A stretch of DNA of 64,000 nt from Turbatrix aceti. Taxonomy: Eukaryota > Nematoda > Chromadorea > Rhabditida > Panagrolaimidae. Positions within the stretch are counted from its first letter, which is position 1. The number at the start of each line of letters is the position of its first letter. The translations under genes were made by a program, and so were the position numbers. Below, piece by piece: positions 59,462-64,000 of the stretch. The notes under the pieces were generated by a model. That model was not told the DNA's origin. It did no database searches and saw only the letters and a program-made list of their open reading frames with translations. The stretch lies in the NCBI GenBank assembly GCA_963969345.1, contig OZ017766.1, positions 1,674,001 through 1,738,000 of the forward strand, read 5' to 3'.

Positions 59462-60186
59462 ATTCAGAGTATCGACTGCCCTGGAAGCGTGTAAAAAATT
59501 ACTTTTTTGATGTTTGCGACAGAACGACGAGACGACAGAACGGCAGACTTCGGACTTGGAGTTGGGGTGATAAGACAAACACTCAAAAAATAAAATATAT
59601 AAAAGATGTAGTATCCAAGTTACATGTTCAAAATTTTTGCATTGCAATAGTGAATGTTCATACAGACGTTTACGGTGGCCACGGACGGTCGTAAGCTAAG
59701 GTGAGCAACAAAGTCCAAACGTTTTTTTGTTCCTGCTCTCGCAATGCCCAAACAGGGTAATGGCGTTTTACATTGGTACATCGACCTCCTATAAACCTCA
59801 AAAAACGCTGCATTCATGGTTTTTTTCTTTTCAATTACCAGCGAACGGTTTTCAAAGTGGTCATTTACATTTTTTGGAACCAGCTTGTTTCGAAAGCCCA
59901 CTTCACAGTGGATAAACAAAAAAATCCTGGCACACAGGAACGAACGACATTCGAGAAGCCACTTGCTCATCATCATAAAAAAGTAGCTGCTGAAAGAACA
60001 AATTGTTTTTTATTTGACATCAGTTGGTGCGAACTCGAACTCGGAACAGTGGCGAAAAGCAGAGGGGCCGGGCCATCCGGGTAGAGAGCACATGAAATAA
60101 ATGTCTTTTCTTTTTTTGCTCGTCCGTGTAGAAGCATCAAGACGCCAATTTTTTTCAGAAAAACAAAATTCAAGGAGTCCGTACAA
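59462..60186. other. Spacer without supported gene
   Basis: A 118-codon minus frame at 59620-59976 is present without splice context or recognisable similarity. Nothing else is seen. Confidence 0.35.
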
Positions 60187-60589
60187 TTAGTCGGAAATGG
60201 TCACACACAAATGATGAGCGTTGGCAAAGCCATGAGTTAACATAGCGATAATCCCCTCTGGCGATGACATGAAACAATGCCTTGGTACTTGCAGGAAAGG
60301 GGAGAATAGCCGGTCATTCATGTACCCAGCAGCTAGGAAGGGATTTAGCATAACAACTCTCCTGCTGCCCAAGTGGTCATCCATCAAGAGATACTAAAGT
60401 GTCGGTGCACACATGGAACAAAAAATGTAAATTCAAGACCAATTCGAGGCAATCATGCCGTCGGGGATCCAAAATACCGAAGCACGTTGAGGAATTCACT
60501 TGTCTTGCCTGAGACGCATTCCCGGGAACGAAAGCGCTGCACAAGTCATCGGCCAATTTGTATCCCAATGGAGTCACAACACGAGACAC
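60187..60589 (-). CDS. Possible coding segment, unrecognised
   Basis: Two minus-strand frames can be joined by a 47-nt intron (GTCTTG ... CACTTTAG, about 60441-60395) into one ~118-codon reading frame. It includes KLADDLCSAFVPGNASQARQ and MLNPFLAAGYMNDRLFSPFL and ends at a stop at 60187. The composition looks protein-like. No ATG or clear acceptor begins it, and I recognise no family. It may be part of a gene, a transposon remnant or chance. Confidence 0.25.
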
Positions 60590-60799
60590 GCGTATCTCTT
60601 ATATTCTTTCTCTTTTTTATCCTTCAACCTACCACCCCACTGTGTCCGGACGCCGAGAAAATTGTTTTTGTCGTCACAAAAATGCGTAATGGAATCTTCT
60701 CTCAACTCTTGGTCCTCCTCTCCATCGCCTTTGTCGTATCCTTAGTACGGCATATATAGTAACAAAAAACTAAAAATGTTTTTTTTTGTAAAACATGGA

Positions 60800-61496
60800 A
60801 TTCTTTTTATATTCATCATTTGAGTTATTCAAAATCAATAGGCGAATTAGAGTTTCGTTCGCCATCGTATCGGGTCGGGGACAAGAAAAATTGCTCCTGT
60901 GTTTCCACCCGGGTGGTGAAATCTCGTAAGAGATTGCAACCTGAGAGAAAATCTTCGAAAATTCTCCCGATATCTCCGGAGATTCCCCCACAAATCTCGC
61001 AGGAGACCCCGCTTGTCAAAACGCATTCAAAAATGTTTCCCATCTAAATAATTATATAAAGTTCGAAACAAAGATCTTTTCTGTTTCAGACACATTGCTA
61101 ACGCATTTTTCATTAATTGTTTTATTATTTCACATATAATCATTTTTTAATCTTCCAGGAAATTTTTTTACCAGGGAAAATTTTCGGAGATTCTCCCGCT
61201 TCGCCACTCTGGTGCCATATGCCGCGGATTTTTTATACATACGAATGCCAGTATTCCCCTCGAAACGAAATTTCCAAATTATTTTTACGGAAACGCAGCG
61301 GGTAACGTCGGTTTTATGAAAAACACGACGAAAGCCAAATCTCCAGAATCCGGCAGCTAAAAAATCTAGTATCTTGGCGAATTGTTTTCTTAGGAAGGCC
61401 GACAACGTAGACTCAAAACGTTTGAAAATGTAAAAAATGCTATGTCGTCGAATAGAAAGTATCAGGCAATTTTTACATCAGACTTGAAGAAGATCG
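60800..61496. other. Spacer with a degenerate TTAA-family fragment
   Basis: 61310-61440 resembles internal and terminal parts of the fold-back family (GCCAAATCTCCAGAATCCGGCA, GGCCGACAA, AAAACGTTTGAAAATGTAAAAAA). A TATAAAAAA at 61497-61505 follows. No gene is seen. Confidence 0.4.
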
Positions 61497-61642
61497 TATA
61501 AAAAACAGCGCGTCACGGGTCTTTATCGTCTATTAAACTATATTTCCCGAGTTCAGTTGTGTTTTCGACTCGTGGAAAAGCAGGTGGTTCGTCGCTTTGT
61601 TGCGGCATCTCCGAAGCTCCGACCTCCTGACGGGCGGGCTAG

Positions 61643-61777
61643 AAGATCATCGCCCTGAACTGCCCGCAGAGCTCCAAGTGCCCGGCTGTTGTCCATGGCG
61701 ACGACCATCCAGAGGTCGACAACCCCGCTTGCCAGATCACTCCCGCCGGCATCCGCTGCGAGGGACAGTCCTGCAAC
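61643..61777 (+). pseudogene. Cys-rich exon remnant interrupted by a MITE
   Basis: 45 codons are open from an AG at 61641-61642 and read KIIALNCPQSSKC ... GIRCEGQSCN, with five Cys. The exon ends at AAC, and in the reconstructed empty site the next bases are GTAAAA, a donor. A 396-bp MITE now lies exactly there. No upstream ATG or partner exon was found, so this is probably a relic of a secreted Cys-rich protein gene. The antisense frame over it starts inside the MITE and is dismissed. Confidence 0.35.
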
Positions 61778-62173
61778 CAGTGTAACGCAAACCAAAATTA
61801 TTGCCTTCACCTTCGCTTTCGCCTCGGGAGGCGAAGGCGAGGGCGATGAAGGCGACGGCTCCATAGACGGAGGCGATTAGAGGCGCCTTTGGTGTCAAAT
61901 CTCAAATTTTCTAGTACAAAATCATAGCAAAAAGCAGAATTATGATAAAAATATCATTTTAATTCTATTAAATAATAAAGATGTTTTTTTGACTATTTTT
62001 GGTAGGAATTTGAAGGCATTCAATTTTTTTGTCGTAAATTGTAAAGTTCTGAAGGCGATAGAGGCGAAGGCAATTGGAGGCGATCGACTTTTTGCCTTCG
62101 CATTCGCCTCCGAAAGCGAAGGCAATCTGAAGGCGCCTCCGAGGGCGATGAAGGCGAAGACGATGTTACACTG
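61778..62173. mobile_element. hAT-type MITE with GGCGA repeats and 8-bp target duplication
   Basis: The termini are CAGTGTAAC and its mirror GTTACACTG. The target duplication CCTGCAAC is exact (61770-61777 and 62174-62181). Both ends are built from GAAGGCGAAGGCGA/TCGCCTTCGCC-like repeats around an AT-rich middle. Length 396 bp, no transposase. Confidence 0.8.
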
Positions 62174-62261
62174 CCTGCAACGTAAAAAACACTGTTTCAT
62201 TTATTGAATGGTGGTGGCGTACAAGCACAACAAAGAGCAAGAAAGATAGCCGTGGCAGAGG

Positions 62262-62543
62262 TCAGCACGGGCAGACTGCCTGGCTGCAGACGACGCGGCA
62301 GCACGAGCCCGGAGACGTGGTCTGGTTGCAGGAGCCGCCGTCGCAGAAGGTGGTGCCGTCGGGGCAAGTCTTGCAGCACGTCTGGCTGGCTTCGCAGCTG
62401 CAGACAACGGAGCAGCAGGGCTTGCTGGACGCGCAGACGAGGGTGACGCTCTGCTGGCCAGCGCAGCACGACTTGGCTGCCGGGGTCACGGTCGCCTTGC
62501 AGCAAGCAGCGGTGCATTGACGGGCTTCGGGGGCGGAGGACAT
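62262..62543 (-). CDS. Small Cys-rich protein (20 Cys in 93 aa), metallothionein-like composition
   Basis: A single open frame begins MSSAPEARQCTAACCKATV and ends VCSQAVCPC. Twenty Cys (about 22%) occur largely as CC and CxC pairs. There is a single aromatic residue (F), no signal peptide and many Ser/Thr. This composition fits a metal-binding cytosolic protein, but the spacing is not that of a known metallothionein family and the protein could also be a structural Cys-rich protein. A TATA box lies about 60 bp upstream. One copy of TGCGCTC, a match to the metal-response-element core, lies on the minus strand at 62735-62741. No intron. Confidence 0.65.
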   Translation of the reverse strand: MSSAPEARQCTAACCKATVTPAAKSCCAGQQSVTLVCASSKPCCSVVCSCEASQTCCKTCPDGTTFCDGGSCNQTTSPGSCCRVVCSQAVCPC

Positions 62544-62603
62544 GGTTTTGATTCGATAGCGGACTGCAGAAGTAAGCTGGCCTCACAGCAACCCAAAAAA
62601 GGC

Positions 62604-62611
62604 CTTTTATA
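62604..62611 (-). promoter_or_regulatory. TATA box of the Cys-rich gene
   Basis: GGTATAAAAGG context on the minus strand, 61 bp before the ATG at 62543. It implies a 5' UTR of about 30 nt and no need for trans-splicing. Confidence 0.6.
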
Positions 62612-63326
62612 CCGCTCCGTAGTCCGTGATCCGCCTCCGGGCTTCGTGACTTTCACTTTTCTCCTCGATATTTACGACGAAAATCGACGATTGATAAGCA
62701 CGGACTACGTCTGCATCACATGACATTCCACAACGAGCGCACTCCTCCCTACCCAGAACAAGCACCGTCCTCGGCTTTATCCCTCGAATGCACATTTCCT
62801 GCACAGGCAGACCTGACCGTAAAGTGATATCGAGCAAAATGACTCATCATCTCCGACGTCTTTTCTTTTTCAAACTTTTACGCGCTAGCAAAACTACCGT
62901 AATCAGTGCTGTTAAATCGTAAACAAAGTGAGTTGTGAAAATGATAACAGAAGCGCGTATCACCCGTTAATTTGTGACCTTTCACTTTCCACCGTGCTAT
63001 TGATTTTGTGAAAACCAACGGTGTAAGCAAGAATAAAAAAACAGTCAGCATTCAAATCCCAGTGTTCCACGTTCAAAAGTCGGCGTAAAAACTAAAATTT
63101 ATACCACTCATGGTGAGCAAAATAAAAAAACCAAACAACAACCTACTCAAATAAAATCTCCAGAAAATGAAGCATCGGCGAAGAGGTAACTCACCGAATG
63201 CACAAACAACAATTCCTGGCACTAGCAAACTCTGCTACTGGAAAGGTAGATCAAAAGAGTGCGAATACGGGTACGAGTGCTACAACAAACTCAACAAATG
63301 CCACCGTGACCCCCAAGCGCCTGTGC
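62612..63326. other. Spacer between the Cys-rich gene promoter and the ATAD3 3' end
   Basis: Contains the upstream region of the Cys-rich gene and the 3' flank of ATAD3. No further gene is seen. Confidence 0.45.
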
Positions 63327-64000
63327 TCATTTCGTAGGCGACGCCGTGATCGACGGAGGTGTGAGGGTCTTGGCTTTGAGGTGCTCCGGCAGGACAGCCG
63401 ACTTTTCTTGCGCGAGCCAATCCATCTTGCGGGCGTGCTGCTTGACGGCCTCGGCGGTGTTGCGGTCGATCATGTCGACGGTGAGGACGCCGTCTTCGGA
63501 GGCGTAGGCCGACGCCTGCCAGCCGAAGACGAGTTTGGACAGCTCGCGACCTGACATACCTTCCGTTTCGCGTGAGATGCCCTTGAGCTTCTCAACCCAG
63601 TCAAAGTCGGCGAGCTTGAGGCGCTGCTTGCGAGAGCCCGAAGTCGCGGGCGTCGCGATGAACTGGTCAAAGTACTGCAGGAGGATGCGCTCGCGTTCGG
63701 GCTGGCTGGGCAGCTCGAAGTTGACGAGCTCGTCGAGTCGATCGTTGACGGCCCAATCGAACTGCTCCGGCTGGTTCGAGGCGACAATAAGCATGAACTT
63801 GCGCGACTGCTCACCTGTGCGGTAGAGGAAGGCGTTGAGCATGGCTCGCATGTCCTCGCTGATCTGCTCCGTCGACCGCTTGCGCAGGAACGCGTCCGCT
63901 TCGTCGATGAACAGGACGAGGCCCTTTCGCGACGACTCAGCCCAGTCAAAGACCTTGTGGATGGCCGAGACGCCCTCCTTGCCCATCGGGGCGACGTCGC
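63327..64000 (-). CDS. atad-3: ATAD3 mitochondrial AAA+ ATPase, C-terminal part
   Basis: 224 codons are open from the window edge to the stop at 63327. The sequence matches the ATAD3 AAA domain after Walker [20 protein letters not shown], Walker [12 protein letters not shown], sensor 1 [10 protein letters not shown], the Arg-finger region NDRLDE, and the lid with [11 protein letters not shown] and [15 protein letters not shown]3 spans the inner mitochondrial membrane and organises nucleoids, cristae and lipid contacts. The N-terminal coiled coils, membrane segments and Walker A lie right of the window. The Lys-rich tail [10 protein letters not shown] is a normal variable end. Confidence 0.95.
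   Translation of the reverse strand, partial: DVAPMGKEGVSAIHKVFDWAESSRKGLVLFIDEADAFLRKRSTEQISEDMRAMLNAFLYRTGEQSRKFMLIVASNQPEQFDWAVNDRLDELVNFELPSQPERERILLQYFDQFIATPATSGSRKQRLKLADFDWVEKLKGISRETEGMSGRELSKLVFGWQASAYASEDGVLTVDMIDRNTAEAVKQHARKMDWLAQEKSAVLPEHLKAKTLTPPSITASPTK

Noticed and set aside
61553..61864. Minus frame with signal-peptide-like start (MEPSPSSPS...)
   Set aside because: Its start lies inside the MITE's GGCGA repeat, so it is probably an artefact of the insertion.
1..64000. CRISPR arrays, bacterial operons or phage modules
   Set aside because: The window is spliced eukaryotic DNA. The repeats seen are inverted-repeat mobile elements and microsatellites, not spaced direct repeats.

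Overview
The window looks like about 64 kb of a nematode nuclear genome that is not Caenorhabditis elegans itself. Genes are split by mostly short GT-AG introns whose acceptors end in T-rich TTTTCAG or TTTTAG. Several start codons lie 0 to 30 nt after an intron-like acceptor, as expected for trans-splicing. There is a transthyretin-like (TTR) gene, a mostly nematode family, and the large navigator gene resembles UNC-53 more than the vertebrate NAVs. All exon models were built by hand from splice signals, reading phase and remembered family sequences. No search was run.

Region 1 (1-16.4 kb) is dense with conserved genes. On the minus strand are a YIPF1/2-type Golgi membrane protein (cut by the window edge) and a ZRANB2-type RNA-binding protein. 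On the plus strand are Van Gogh (planar cell polarity), mitochondrial ribosomal protein S22, ALG9 (dolichol-linked mannosyltransferase) and EXOSC10/Rrp6 (exosome exonuclease). The last three are closely spaced like a nematode operon. A complete ERI-1 exonuclease gene lies antisense inside the last intron of ALG9.

Region 2 (16.4-28.7 kb) is repeat-rich. It holds two matched hairpins, a one-armed copy of a fold-back element, two hAT-like fragments or elements and an unrecognised four-exon gene. Next comes a 1.4 kb inverted duplication (19988-21401 and 23427-24840) carrying RABIF/MSS4 plus a TTR-like gene in each arm, at about 99.9% identity. Between the arms are two unrecognised genes, a small membrane protein and a protein with ESVY-type motifs. 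Two tandem long fold-back elements bounded by TTAA follow.

Region 3 (28.7-58.2 kb, minus) is one gene, the unc-53/navigator orthologue: 19 exons, 1,951 codons, phase-consistent throughout, with an N-terminal calponin-homology region, Ser-rich middle, coiled coils and C-terminal AAA domain. Its large introns are AT-rich and contain another TTAA-bounded fold-back element and microsatellites.

Region 4 (58.2-64 kb) has a C-rich inverted-repeat element, a hAT-type MITE with 8-bp target duplications, a second hAT-type MITE that interrupts a Cys-rich exon at its 3' end, a compact Cys-rich (20 of 93 residues) protein gene with a TATA box, and the 3' part of ATAD3.

There is no bacterial-type system here. 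The most notable items are the ERI-1 gene nested antisense in ALG9, the near-identical inverted duplication, the TTAA fold-back family, and the MITE that landed on an exon boundary.
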